Of a DNA stretch of 17,094 nucleotides, positions 1 to 7,387 are shown in pieces (within the stretch, counting starts at the first letter, position 1; the number at the start of each line of letters is the position of its first letter). The translations under genes were made by a program, and so were the position numbers. Source of the DNA: Clostridiales bacterium. GTDB lineage: Bacteria; Bacillota; Clostridia; Lachnospirales; WRAX01. The stretch spans positions 1-17,094 of the forward strand of contig JAISVU010000045.1 in NCBI GenBank assembly GCA_031271375.1, written 5' to 3'. The notes beneath the pieces are model-generated. The model saw only the letters and a list, made by a program, of their open reading frames with translations. It was not told the DNA's origin and made no database searches.

Positions 1-1807
1 ACAGCTTGTCGTACTGGAACGCTTCAAACATAGTCAATGCCGTGCTTACTTCCGGCAGCTCAGCCGATACCTCGCCGTCCGCGATATACAGGTCCTCATT
101 CATCGCCTGGAAGCTCTCAAAGGCCTGTATAAGGAACTCGTAATAGAGGTTCTTGCGTATTCCGGCGGCGTCAGCAGTCAAGGCCCCCAAGTAATAGGGG
201 CTAATATCGCCCCAGGTGTCGGGGAGGTCCGTATAATTGGCAAAGGCCAGGTACGGCGTCGTGTACATTTTGTAGAGTTCTTCCGTGGTCAGGTCTTCGA
301 GCGCCCGGGCTTCGACATAGCCCAGCTCGGCATAAACCCCTGTGATTTGTGTTAGAAAGGGCAAGTGATCGCCAAAGTATACCACAATCGTGGGCCGTTC
401 CGTTCCCTGCACATAGTCGTATAGCCTGCCCAGGACGGCGTCCGCGTCGTGTACCCCTTCCAAGTACGCCTCAAGGGAGGCCGTGTCCTCATAGGTCAAA
501 ATGCCGCCGCTGTCGGCTTTTATATGCGTTTCTTTATACTTGTCCGCCAGATAGGGCGTGTGGTTCTGCATTGTAATGCCGAATATGAACAGCGGTTGAT
601 CCGGGTTCTCCAGCGCGTTATCGTCTAAAATACTCAGCAGCTTGTCGCAGAAGTATTCGTCGGCTATGATCTCCTGGCCGTGGAACTCACCCTTAATCAA
701 CGGGTTTTTAATATCCTCCGCGGCGATAAACTCGTCAAAGCCCAGCTTAGGGTAATGCAGATAACGGTCGAAGAAAGCGCCGGTATAGGTATGCAGGCCG
801 ACCGTGCGGTATCCGTTTTTCCCAAACATGCTGGGGAGAGCGCGGCCCTCATCCCTGTCAACGTAAACATCGCCTTTATAATAAGGTATCTGCCCGTAAG
901 CGGCGAAGCGCATCGCGCTGCCGGTAAGGAGCTCAAACTCCGTGTTGCTTGTAAGCCCTCCGAAGACAGGTGAGAGAAGGTTCCCGCTGGTAACTTGATC
1001 TTTAAGCCTGCGGTAGTTGGGGACGGGATCCTCGGAAAAGGTTACGTTTGGGAGCTTTGCCGGGTCCCAGAAGGCCTCGCTCATCACTATAATAACGTCT
1101 GGATTGACAGCCTTTCCTTTGGCGGCGGGCTTCATGTTCCGCCGCACCCTGTTCACAAGGCGTTCCATATAAGGCAATCCGTATGTCGCCGGTTCCCCGA
1201 CCTCGCCCGCCATCGCGACGGTATAAAACCCAAACAGCGCGCCTCGGCTCTCGTAAAGCTCGTTATAGGTTAGCTCCGCCGCGTCCTGAAAGTTCAGCGC
1301 GGGTAGGATATTGTCCGAGAAGGGCATAAAGAACAGCATCGACATGATTACCCCTGAAACGGCGAAAACCACGCCACGCTTTTTTATATTCGGGCATATG
1401 TGTTTTGAGCAGAAATACATCGGGACATTGATGAGCCCGACACAGATAATAGAAATGAAAGAACGCCAGCTGAACGTCAGATTTGAAAAAGCCGCCATGC
1501 TCTTCAGATGCCTGGTGAAATTCAGGTCAATGGGTATCAGTACCTGGCCGGTTTGGGAATGCCTGTAGAAGCTGACGGTGTAGAACGTCAGCAGTATCAG
1601 CGACGCCGCAAGCCCGGCAGGGAAAACCTTGCCGATCACCGAAATAAGTATCATCAGCGGCAGGTATATCAGCGCGCAGTTTATTACAAAAGCCACGGGA
1701 TTGCTTGCTAACAGCGGGGCGTTCTGGATTTCCAGAGCCAGCAGAAGCAGAACGGGGAATATATGAGGGTATATTTTATGCATACGAATTTTTAATGTTT
1801 CCGACAC
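1..1807 (-). CDS. LTA synthase-like membrane phosphoglycerol transferase / sulfatase-fold protein, C-terminus cut by window edge
   Basis: Reading the minus strand from GTG at 1807 gives an open frame of 602 codons that runs off the left edge. The first ~165 residues hold about five hydrophobic segments (roughly 16-29, 38-58, 62-80, 115-135, 146-162). An extracellular alkaline-phosphatase/sulfatase-fold domain follows. Visible LtaS-type motifs are VIIVMSEAF (metal-ligand Glu ~244), GGLTSNTEFELLTG (candidate nucleophile Thr ~286), QNHTPY (His ~416) and VYFGDHLP (metal ligands Asp ~480, His ~481). LtaS-family enzymes transfer glycerol-phosphate from phosphatidylglycerol onto polymer or lipid outside the membrane. 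The GTG start is supported by AAAGGTGAT just upstream and by a promoter at 1843-1871. Whether it makes lipoteichoic acid or modifies another glycan cannot be told from sequence. The family call is firm. Confidence 0.9.
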   Translation of the reverse strand, partial: MSETLKIRMHKIYPHIFPVLLLLALEIQNAPLLASNPVAFVINCALIYLPLMILISVIGKVFPAGLAASLILLTFYTVSFYRHSQTGQVLIPIDLNFTRHLKSMAAFSNLTFSWRSFISIICVGLINVPMYFCSKHICPNIKKRGVVFAVSGVIMSMLFFMPFSDNILPALNFQDAAELTYNELYESRGALFGFYTVAMAGEVGEPATYGLPYMERLVNRVRRNMKPAAKGKAVNPDVIIVMSEAFWDPAKLPNVTFSEDPVPNYRRLKDQVTSGNLLSPVFGGLTSNTEFELLTGSAMRFAAYGQIPYYKGDVYVDRDEGRALPSMFGKNGYRTVGLHTYTGAFFDRYLHYPKLGFDEFIAAEDIKNPLIKGEFHGQEIIADEYFCDKLLSILDDNALENPDQPLFIFGITMQNHTPYLADKYKETHIKADSGGILTYEDTASLEAYLEGVHDADAVLGRLYDYVQGTERPTIVVYFGDHLPFLTQITGVYAELGYVEARALEDLTTEELYKMYTTPYLAFANYTDLPDTWGDISPYYLGALTADAAGIRKNLYYEFLIQAFESFQAMNEDLYIADGEVSAELPEVSTALTMFEAFQYDKL

Positions 1808-1842
1808 CGTATCACCTTTGAATGATTATAAAGACCAACTCT

Positions 1843-1871
1843 ATTATACTAAACGATAAATGAAATGTAAA
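1843..1871 (-). promoter_or_regulatory. Sigma-A type promoter for the LtaS-like gene
   Basis: On the minus strand TTTACA (1871-1866) and TATAAT (1848-1843) are separated by exactly 17 bp. Transcription would start about 30 bases before the GTG at 1807. It lies in the divergent gap (1808-1976) shared with mntP. Confidence 0.7.
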
Positions 1872-1904
1872 GTTGTCGCAAAATTTGGTATTTGAACCCT
1901 GTTC

Positions 1905-1933
1905 TTTACTTATTACGCAAAATATTATATAAT
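1905..1933 (+). promoter_or_regulatory. Sigma-A type promoter for mntP
   Basis: TTTACT (1905-1910), a 17-bp spacer and TATAAT (1928-1933) lie about 44 bases before the mntP start. Only about 35-40 nt would separate the transcript start from the GTG, too short for the Mn2+ (yybP-ykoY) riboswitch that often precedes mntP. The rest of the 1808-1976 gap is AT-rich, with nothing else recognised. Confidence 0.65.
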
Positions 1934-1976
1934 AACCGCTGTAAATACGGTAAAGCAAATACTCAGGAGGGTTAAT

Positions 1977-2567
1977 GTGGGAATTGTTCAGTTGTTGCTA
2001 GTGGCTGTTAGCTTGTCTATGGACGCTTTCGCGGTGTCCATATGCTCCGGGTTGATAATGAAACGTGCGCCGCTGGGCAAGGCGGCGATAATCGGCTTGT
2101 ACTTCGGCGTCTTTCAGGCCATTATGCCGCTTATAGGCTTTTTTGCCGCCACGCTCTTCGCCGATAAAATGGTGGCGTTTGACCATTGGATTGCATTCGG
2201 TCTGCTGGCTTTTCTGGGCGTAAGGATGATCATTGGAAGCCTGAAAAAGGACGGCGATAAACAGGCGGACGATGAGCCGCCCGCCGACCCGCGAAATTTG
2301 ACAAGCCCAAAGCGGATGCTGCCGCTGGCCGTCGCCACAAGCATAGACGCGCTTGCGGTTGGCGCATCCTTTGCGTTTGTAAAGCTGTCTGTGAATATTT
2401 TTATTGCCGTAGCCATAATAGGGGCTACTACGTTTTCGATATCCGTGGTTGGGGTGAAGATTGGCAATATCTTCGGCAACAGGTTTAAGGCCTGGGCCGA
2501 GCTGGCGGGCGGTATAATCCTTACCTTAATCGGGGTTAAAATATTGGTTGAGCATCTGCTTGCGTAG
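1977..2567 (+). CDS. mntP: Manganese efflux pump MntP
   Basis: This 196-residue polytopic membrane protein matches the MntP (formerly YebN/DUF204) family in length and motifs. It has six hydrophobic segments in two internally related halves. Each half carries the family's Asp-containing motif: SLSMDAFAVSICSG near residue 14 and ATSIDALAVGASFA near residue 120. A charged loop rich in Lys, Asp and Pro (residues ~85-108) joins the halves. MntP exports Mn2+ to prevent manganese toxicity. The start is GTG at 1977, six bases after a perfect AGGAGG (1965-1970). An overlapping ATG at 1975 is in another frame. thrB follows after 36 bp. No manganese riboswitch is present, so control must be by other means. 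Confidence 0.93.
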   Translation: MGIVQLLLVAVSLSMDAFAVSICSGLIMKRAPLGKAAIIGLYFGVFQAIMPLIGFFAATLFADKMVAFDHWIAFGLLAFLGVRMIIGSLKKDGDKQADDEPPADPRNLTSPKRMLPLAVATSIDALAVGASFAFVKLSVNIFIAVAIIGATTFSISVVGVKIGNIFGNRFKAWAELAGGIILTLIGVKILVEHLLA

Positions 2568-2586
2568 GGGCGGGTATTAACCGCCC
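2568..2586 (+). terminator. Short GC hairpin between mntP and thrB, weak terminator or attenuator
   Basis: GGGCGG (2568-2573), a seven-base loop and CCGCCC (2581-2586) form a 6-bp GC stem directly after the mntP stop. The bases after it (GTTATTT) are only partly U-rich and run into the thrB Shine-Dalgarno site. It may partly terminate or separate the expression of the two genes. Confidence 0.4.
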
Positions 2587-2603
2587 GTTATTTAGGTGAT
2601 ATT

Positions 2604-3494
2604 ATGGTGACGGTGACAGTGCCCGCGACAAGCGCGAACCTGGGGCCGGGGTTCGATACATTGGGGATAGCCCTGGGGTTATATAACAGAATCTCCTTTG
2701 AAGAAACGGACGCGGAGCTGGAGATAACGGGCTGCCCCCCGCAATACGCCAATGGGGATAACCTTGCGGTCTTAGCCTTTGACGCCGCGCTGGAAGCGGC
2801 GGGGAAGAAACGTAAAGACTGCGGCAAAGGCCTTCGTATCGGCATACAGGCGGATATACCCGTTTCCAGGGGGCTTGGATCCAGCGCGGCGATGCTTGCG
2901 GCCGGCGCGATAGCCGCGAACCGGCTCTATAACTGCGGATTGGATAACGACAGCCTCCTCGCGATATGCTGCAGCATAGAGGGCCATCCTGATAACCTTG
3001 CCCCGGCTTTCCTGGGCGGTCTTACGGCGGCCTTTATGAAGGACGGCGTTCCTATTACGGCGCGTTTTACCGTAAGCGAAACACTGCGTTTTTATGCCTT
3101 AGTCCCCGCGTTTGAAACCTCGACTGCGGAAGCGCGGGCCGTTTTGCCTAAAACGGTTCCGTTCGGGGACGCGGTGTTTAATGTCTCCCGCGCCGTAATG
3201 CTGATTAAGGCGTTAGAAACAGGCGATACGGAGCTGTTGAAAGAAGCCTGTGAGGACAGGCTCCATCAGCCCTGGCGCAAGGCGCTTTTATTTGGCTATG
3301 ACCGGGTAAAACAAGCGGCTTTATCCTCAGGGGCCTCCGGGTTTATGATAAGCGGTTCCGGCAGCGCCTGCCTGTGCGTAAGCGCGGCGGACATTGGGCA
3401 AAACCTTGCGCGGGGCTTGTCGGGCGCGGAAAGGGAATGGAAAGTCATCCCTTTGGAAGTGGATAGGCAAGGCGCAAGGGTTGATAAAGAATAA
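2604..3494 (+). CDS. thrB: Homoserine kinase
   Basis: This 296-residue GHMP-superfamily kinase phosphorylates L-homoserine with ATP to O-phospho-L-homoserine, the step before threonine synthase. The N-terminus VPATSANLGPGFDTLGIALG is the ThrB signature. The ATP-binding glycine/serine loop is PVSRGLGSSAAMLAAG (residues ~88-103). IEGHPDNLAPAFLGG (~126-140) is the conserved ThrB substrate-side motif. The C-terminal glycine-rich motif SGASGFMISGSGSACLC is near residue 247. The ATG at 2604 has AGGTGAT upstream. The usual partners hom and thrC are not in the window, so the gene sits outside a threonine operon here. Confidence 0.93.
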   Translation: MVTVTVPATSANLGPGFDTLGIALGLYNRISFEETDAELEITGCPPQYANGDNLAVLAFDAALEAAGKKRKDCGKGLRIGIQADIPVSRGLGSSAAMLAAGAIAANRLYNCGLDNDSLLAICCSIEGHPDNLAPAFLGGLTAAFMKDGVPITARFTVSETLRFYALVPAFETSTAEARAVLPKTVPFGDAVFNVSRAVMLIKALETGDTELLKEACEDRLHQPWRKALLFGYDRVKQAALSSGASGFMISGSGSACLCVSAADIGQNLARGLSGAEREWKVIPLEVDRQGARVDKE

Positions 3495-3539
3495 TAAAAA
3501 TTAAATATGGATTCAAAATCAATAAGGCGGCCAATATAT

Positions 3540-4088
3540 ATGAACAATGACATGCTTCTTATAAACCGCGCCAAGTCGTACATGGAAAAGCTCGCTGAGG
3601 GGATAGACCATTTCACAGACGCTCCGGTAACTGCCGGCACATTTGACAATGAGAAAATGCGGCGCTGCTTTTCATATGTGTCCGGCATACTGGCGCAGAT
3701 AATCGATAAAGGCGGTGTCGCCGCGCTCTCTGAGCAGTCCGCAAGCCATGTGAAACCCTTACTGCCATTTGAGCTGCCGCCGGAAAAGCGGCAAAAGATA
3801 TACCTGAGCACGCACCCTGCCGACGCCAGTACATTTACCAAAAACATTAACAGATACGCTTCGGGTTCCATGCGTAAAACGAGCGGTTACGCGATAGGGA
3901 CATGGCTTCTGAACAGCGGTTTCCTGGAAAAGGACGGAAACACCCGCAAGCCCACCGCGAAGGGCGCGGCGGCGGGTATAACCGTCCATATCAAACAAAC
4001 GCCTCAGTTAATGTACAGTTACGAGGCCCAGCAAATCCTTCTCAGCAATATTGACGAAATCATCCGCATATCGAACGGTATAAATTAG
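3540..4088 (+). CDS. Uncharacterised protein, helical N-terminal half and winged-helix-like C-terminal half
   Basis: I do not recognise a named function. From ATG 3540 the product is 182 residues. An earlier in-frame ATG at 3507 would add 11 residues but has no Shine-Dalgarno site, whereas AAGGCGG (3524-3530) precedes 3540 by nine bases. The N-terminal half is helical and charged, with RCFSYVSGILAQIIDKGG. The C-terminal half has the form SGYAIGTWLLNSGFLEK, then a basic turn (NTRKPTAKGAAAGI) and a final helix YEAQQILLSNIDEIIR, which looks like a winged-helix or small DNA-binding fold. From memory, the layout resembles small uncharacterised clostridial proteins with a 'W-L-x-x-x-G-F-L-E / T-x-K-G-x-x-x-G-I / AQQ-x-I-L' pattern. 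There is no signal peptide or membrane segment. Its stop overlaps the sigE stop on the other strand by 4 bp. Confidence 0.75.
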   Translation: MNNDMLLINRAKSYMEKLAEGIDHFTDAPVTAGTFDNEKMRRCFSYVSGILAQIIDKGGVAALSEQSASHVKPLLPFELPPEKRQKIYLSTHPADASTFTKNINRYASGSMRKTSGYAIGTWLLNSGFLEKDGNTRKPTAKGAAAGITVHIKQTPQLMYSYEAQQILLSNIDEIIRISNGIN

Positions 4089-4819
4089 ATCATCCTGCTG
4101 ATCTCCTTCTTCAGCCGTCCTATTATCTTCTTTTCCAGCCGCGAGATATAGCTCTGCGAGATGCCCAGAAGATCGGCTACCTCCTTCTGTGTCTTTTCTT
4201 CGGAGCCCCTGTTAAGGCCAAAGCGCAGCTCAACGATGCTCCGCTCCCTTCGGCTCAGTTTTTCCAGGGCTTTCATCAATAGCTCCCTGTCTACCTCGTC
4301 CTCTATGTCGCGGCAGATAATGTCAACGTCGGTGCCCAGCACGTCGCTGAGGAGCAGCTCGTTGCCCTCCCAGTCCACATTGAGCGGCTCGTCAATGGAT
4401 ACCTCGGATTTTAACCGGGTGTTCCGCCTCAGGTACATTAGAATCTCGTTCTCAATACAGCGGGAGGCGTATGTAGCCAGCTTGATGCGTTTGTCGGTCT
4501 TGAAGGTGTTAATCGCCTTGATCAGCCCTATCGTCCCGATGGAGATCAGGTCTTCGACGTTAATGCCCGTATTTTCAAACTTACGGGCTATGTAAACCAC
4601 CAGCCTAAGGTTTCGCTCTATAAGGACTTTTTTTATCTCCCCGTCGGAATCGCCGCCAAGACCGGACAGAAGCCGGGCTTCCTCCTCGGAGGTCAGTGGG
4701 CAGGGCAGAGCTTCGCTGCCGCCTATGTAATGAGAGGATTCACCGCTTTTTCTTAATATGTATTTATAAAGCCGTGTGAAGACGGCTTTTAATCGCTTGT
4801 GAAACGTTTCGAATTTCAT
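4085..4819 (-). CDS. sigE: Sporulation RNA polymerase sigma factor sigma-E, pro-form
   Basis: This 244-residue sigma-70 family protein directs early mother-cell transcription after asymmetric division. Residues 1-30 form a basic amphipathic pro-sequence. They are followed by YIGGSEALP (31-39), the conserved junction where pro-sigma-E is cut by SpoIIGA. Region 2 (about 70-132) carries NLRLVVYIARKFENTG, GTIGLIKAINTF and the -10 recognition stretch ATYASRCIENEILMYLRR. Region 4 (about 186-241) carries LSRRERSIVELRFGL and the helix-turn-helix TQKEVADLLGISQSYISRLE. Length matches the roughly 240-residue family norm. The ATG overlaps the spoIIGA stop (ATGA, 4 bp), implying translational coupling. 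sigG, which follows sigE in Bacillus subtilis, is not downstream here. The pro-sequence makes sigma-E more likely than sigma-K or sigma-G. Confidence 0.95.
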   Translation of the reverse strand: MKFETFHKRLKAVFTRLYKYILRKSGESSHYIGGSEALPCPLTSEEEARLLSGLGGDSDGEIKKVLIERNLRLVVYIARKFENTGINVEDLISIGTIGLIKAINTFKTDKRIKLATYASRCIENEILMYLRRNTRLKSEVSIDEPLNVDWEGNELLLSDVLGTDVDIICRDIEDEVDRELLMKALEKLSRRERSIVELRFGLNRGSEEKTQKEVADLLGISQSYISRLEKKIIGRLKKEISRMI

Positions 4820-5709
4820 CTCAACACCCCATTATCCTTCATAAGAGCCGGGTTTAGCAACGCCCGGTATTCGCCGTCGGCGCTTAGTATGCCTGAGTAT
4901 ATGCCCACGACGGCTTCCCTGGCTTTATGGCCGTTTATTATGTAATAGTCGGGCCGGAATCCCACCAAAACCCCGTTTTTACTGCCCAGGGCGCGGAAAG
5001 GAATAATCCGCATCCTGCTGTCCAGCTCCCCGTCCCGGAAGGCTTGCGCCGCCCGTTCAAGATCAGCCTCCTCATATCTGCGTTCCTCATCAAAAAACGC
5101 GGCGGTTTTCTGCGGAAACAGGGCTTTTACCGCCCCATACTCCGCCGCGATAACAGGCCAGCGGCTTATCGGCTCCAGGCATCTGTGGCCCGTGTCCACC
5201 AGCGCGGTAAATGACGCTTCCTTCCCCATCAAGCCGACGGTTACGTCCGCATATGCCGCCTTATTCATAACTGTCCGCTCTATGCGCCGTCGTATAAGCC
5301 TTTCGGCGGCATATACCAGACCGGCAGCCGCCGCGAGCAGCCATGCCGGGATACCCGCCGGGGCAAGGAACGCGAAGTACACCGCGAAACAAACCCCTCC
5401 GAGAGCGAAGGTCAGTAAAAACGCGCATACGGCGAGAACGGCAAAGGTTCTAAAACGCACGGGAGCGAAGCCTGTAAAAAGCCCCGCGAGCATCCCCACA
5501 AGCGAGAGAACTGTCAAGGCGGCGCCGGTTATGCCCATAGTAAAAAAGACACAGTATGTAAATGATGCGAAAGCCGCGCCCAGGGCGATCCTGTAGGTTT
5601 TTGCGCCGCGTTTTAAGAGCCCGCCGGTCATGCGCATGACGGCAAAATCCACGCAGAAATTGAGCAGAAACAACACGTCCGCGTATACATAGGCCACAGC
5701 TATCACCAT
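4816..5709 (-). CDS. spoIIGA: SpoIIGA, membrane aspartic protease that processes pro-sigma-E
   Basis: This 297-residue protein begins with about five membrane segments (residues ~8-25, 42-60, 62-80, 86-112, 120-137), followed by a cytoplasmic protease domain. The aspartic protease motif ALVDTGHRCLEP puts the candidate catalytic residue at Asp172. RIIPFRALGSKNGVLVGFRPD (235-255) matches the conserved SpoIIGA C-terminal block. SpoIIGA sits in the septal membrane and activates sigma-E by removing its pro-sequence, and it is co-encoded with its substrate immediately downstream. The start is uncertain by a few residues: GGAGG lies about 17 nt before ATG 5709, so a slightly later start such as GTG is possible. 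The gene is divergent from spoVAA across 150 bp. Confidence 0.92.
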   Translation of the reverse strand: MVIAVAYVYADVLFLLNFCVDFAVMRMTGGLLKRGAKTYRIALGAAFASFTYCVFFTMGITGAALTVLSLVGMLAGLFTGFAPVRFRTFAVLAVCAFLLTFALGGVCFAVYFAFLAPAGIPAWLLAAAAGLVYAAERLIRRRIERTVMNKAAYADVTVGLMGKEASFTALVDTGHRCLEPISRWPVIAAEYGAVKALFPQKTAAFFDEERRYEEADLERAAQAFRDGELDSRMRIIPFRALGSKNGVLVGFRPDYYIINGHKAREAVVGIYSGILSADGEYRALLNPALMKDNGVLR

Positions 5710-5859
5710 GCTTAATTATAAGAAAACCTCCGTGCGGATTATGTTATATTTTACGCCGCCGGCCGGAAAAATATCTGTCACGGTCTGACATAATTCTATT
5801 AGGAATAATAAAGGCGAGGCTGTCAAATAATAATCCTCAAGATAGGCGGTGCTATACTA
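5710..5859. promoter_or_regulatory. Divergent regulatory gap between spoIIGA-sigE and the spoVA operon
   Basis: For the minus (spoIIGA) direction, GTGACA (5781-5776) and TAAAAT (5753-5748) are separated by 22 bp. That is the abnormal spacing known for the Spo0A-activated spoIIG promoter of B. subtilis. TGTCA (5776-5780) and TGACA (5786-5790) form an inverted repeat over the -35, and TGTCAAA (5821-5827) is one base from the 0A box TGTCGAA. For the plus (spoVA) direction a sigma-G promoter is expected. GGAATA at 5802-5807 could be a -35, but no convincing -10 is visible. AGGCGGTG before 5860 is the spoVAA ribosome site. Specific site calls are tentative. Confidence 0.4.
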
Positions 5860-6498
5860 ATGGATATTTATATAAAGATCGCGAAAAAAGTGTCTATTAC
5901 CGCTAAAGGCCATATAACCGTTGGCGATGTCTGCGAGCTGGCGGCTCCTGATAATACTGTCAAGCGTATAAACGAAGTAAAACTGCGCGAAACCGCCGGT
6001 TCAAAGAAGGATATATATGTCATCTCCGTTACCGAGATTGTCTCCGCAATAGAAAAGGCGCTGCCTGGCATAGTTATACACAGTGTAGGCGAGAAGGACG
6101 TTGTCGTCGAATACAGCAGGGATAAGAAGAAAGACAATCCCGTTTTTACTTGGCTTAAAATTGCAATAATTGGTTTAATCTTCGCCGTGGGAGCGTCCTC
6201 CGCCATTATGTCCTTCCATAACGACGCCGAGATACCAAAGGTTCTGCGCGCCTACAACAAAATGTTCACCGGGGTTGACGACGAAGAACCCCGCGCCGTT
6301 CAGATTTCTTATTCCGCAGGTCTTGCGTTGGGCATCATTATATTCTTTAACCATATAGGCGGTAAAAAGCTCAGTTGCGACCCTACCCCTCTGGAGATCG
6401 AGGTGTCGGAGTATGACGACATGGTGACGGACGCGCTCATCAGCGGCGGTAAAAAAGAAAAAGCAATGACCGCGAAAAGCGCGAAAAATGCCAGATGA
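5860..6498 (+). CDS. spoVAA: Stage V sporulation protein SpoVAA
   Basis: This 212-residue protein is the first gene of a spoVA operon and close to the usual ~206 residues. The N-terminal ~90 residues form a soluble domain that starts MDIYIKIAKKVSI, with GHITVGDVCELAAP nearby. Two membrane segments follow (about 104-122 and 150-167). The last ~25 residues are basic. SpoVA proteins form the forespore inner-membrane channel that loads dipicolinic acid (Ca-DPA) during sporulation and releases it at germination. SpoVAA is an accessory subunit found in only some clostridia. The ATG has AGGCGGTG (5844-5851 region) upstream. The stop overlaps the spoVAB start as ATGA. Confidence 0.88.
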   Translation: MDIYIKIAKKVSITAKGHITVGDVCELAAPDNTVKRINEVKLRETAGSKKDIYVISVTEIVSAIEKALPGIVIHSVGEKDVVVEYSRDKKKDNPVFTWLKIAIIGLIFAVGASSAIMSFHNDAEIPKVLRAYNKMFTGVDDEEPRAVQISYSAGLALGIIIFFNHIGGKKLSCDPTPLEIEVSEYDDMVTDALISGGKKEKAMTAKSAKNAR

Positions 6499-6914
6499 CC
6501 GTAGTCGCGGCGTTCACCGCTTTCTGCGGGGGGATCATGGTTTCCGGCGGGGTGTTTGCGTTTATCGCGGCAATAGGCATCGTTCCGCGCCTTGCAAAAA
6601 GAACCGGAACCGGCGGGTATGTGCGCATCTATGAGGAAGCCATAATCGCGGGCGGGATTTTCGGCTGCTGTACGCTCTTTTTGGATTACCGCATACCGGC
6701 CGGCATTATCGCGGCCTGCGCCGCCGGGGCTTTCAGCGGAGTATTTTTCGGGTGCCTTACGATCTGCCTCGCCGAAATATTATATGTCCTGCCGATCCTC
6801 CAGCGACGCGCCGGATTGAAGAAGGGCCTGAGCATCGCCGTATCGTCGTTCGCCGTGGGGAAGCTGGCCGGATCATTGGTATATTTCTTTGCCGAGGGGT
6901 TTAATAAATTCTGA
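6495..6914 (+). CDS. spoVAB: Stage V sporulation protein SpoVAB
   Basis: This 139-residue protein is almost entirely hydrophobic, with about four membrane segments (near 2-24, 45-63, 70-96 and 112-133), matching SpoVAB in size. Family-like stretches are FCGGIMVSGGVFAFIAAIGI near the start and ISVFLGCL-like GVFFGCLTICLAEILYVLPI in the second half. The AEILYVLPI(L) QRR pattern is characteristic. The start overlaps the spoVAA stop by four bases and no separate Shine-Dalgarno site is evident, so expression is probably coupled. It sits with SpoVAA in the inner spore membrane. Identity rests on size, topology and operon position. Confidence 0.87.
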   Translation: MTVVAAFTAFCGGIMVSGGVFAFIAAIGIVPRLAKRTGTGGYVRIYEEAIIAGGIFGCCTLFLDYRIPAGIIAACAAGAFSGVFFGCLTICLAEILYVLPILQRRAGLKKGLSIAVSSFAVGKLAGSLVYFFAEGFNKF

Positions 6915-6923
6915 AAGGGGTTT

Positions 6924-7376
6924 ATGATGAATAACTCAAATCTATCAAAAGACCGTTTTTTGAAAATGGTTGACAAGGCTTCGCCTAACAGCCATATTTT
7001 TACAAACTGTTTAAAAGCCTTCGTCGTAGGAGGGCTGATATGCGTGTTCGGGCAGCTGCTGTCGGTATGGTATCTGTCGCTTACAGGGGATAAGGATATG
7101 GCGGGCACCCTTACCTCGGTGAGTATTATACTTATCGCCGCGCTGATAACGGGGATAGGTAAGTTTGACAACCTGGCGAAATTCGCCGGGGCCGGAGCCG
7201 TTGTGCCTATAAGCGGTTTCGCGAACTCCGTGGCGGCCCCGGCGGTGGAATTCAAGAAGGAGGGATTCATATTCGGAGTAGGCGCGAAAATGTTCGTCAT
7301 AGCGGGGCCCGTACTGGTTTACGGTCTCGCGGCCTCCGTACTGACCGGAATAATCTACTATTTCGCAAAGCTTTAA
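6924..7376 (+). CDS. spoVAC: Stage V sporulation protein SpoVAC
   Basis: This 150-residue integral membrane protein has AFVVGGLICVFGQLLSVWY in the first membrane segment and KFAGAGAVVPISGFANSV in the middle, both hallmarks of SpoVAC. In B. subtilis SpoVAC is a membrane channel subunit, reported to behave as mechanosensitive, used for DPA movement. The start ATG 6924 (or the adjacent ATG at 6927) follows AAAGGGG. It lies 9 bp after spoVAB and 11 bp before spoVAD. It is paralogous to the last gene of the operon, with which it shares the GGLICVxGQ and FAGAGAxVPxxGF motifs. Confidence 0.94.
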   Translation: MMNNSNLSKDRFLKMVDKASPNSHIFTNCLKAFVVGGLICVFGQLLSVWYLSLTGDKDMAGTLTSVSIILIAALITGIGKFDNLAKFAGAGAVVPISGFANSVAAPAVEFKKEGFIFGVGAKMFVIAGPVLVYGLAASVLTGIIYYFAKL

Positions 7377-7387
7377 GGAGTGGGCGT

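Noticed and set aside
1934..1976. Possible yybP-ykoY manganese riboswitch before mntP
   Set aside because: The leader is only about 35-40 nt, far shorter than this riboswitch class, and none of its conserved loops are visible.
4801..4810. Perfect palindrome GAAACGTTTC resembling a LacI-family operator
   Set aside because: It lies inside the first codons of sigE, encoding part of the conserved basic pro-sequence, with no promoter beside it. Chance is the simpler explanation.
5852..5858. TATACTA as a sigma-G -10 element for spoVAA
   Set aside because: It lies just before the ATG and after the ribosome-binding site, so a transcript starting there would be leaderless.
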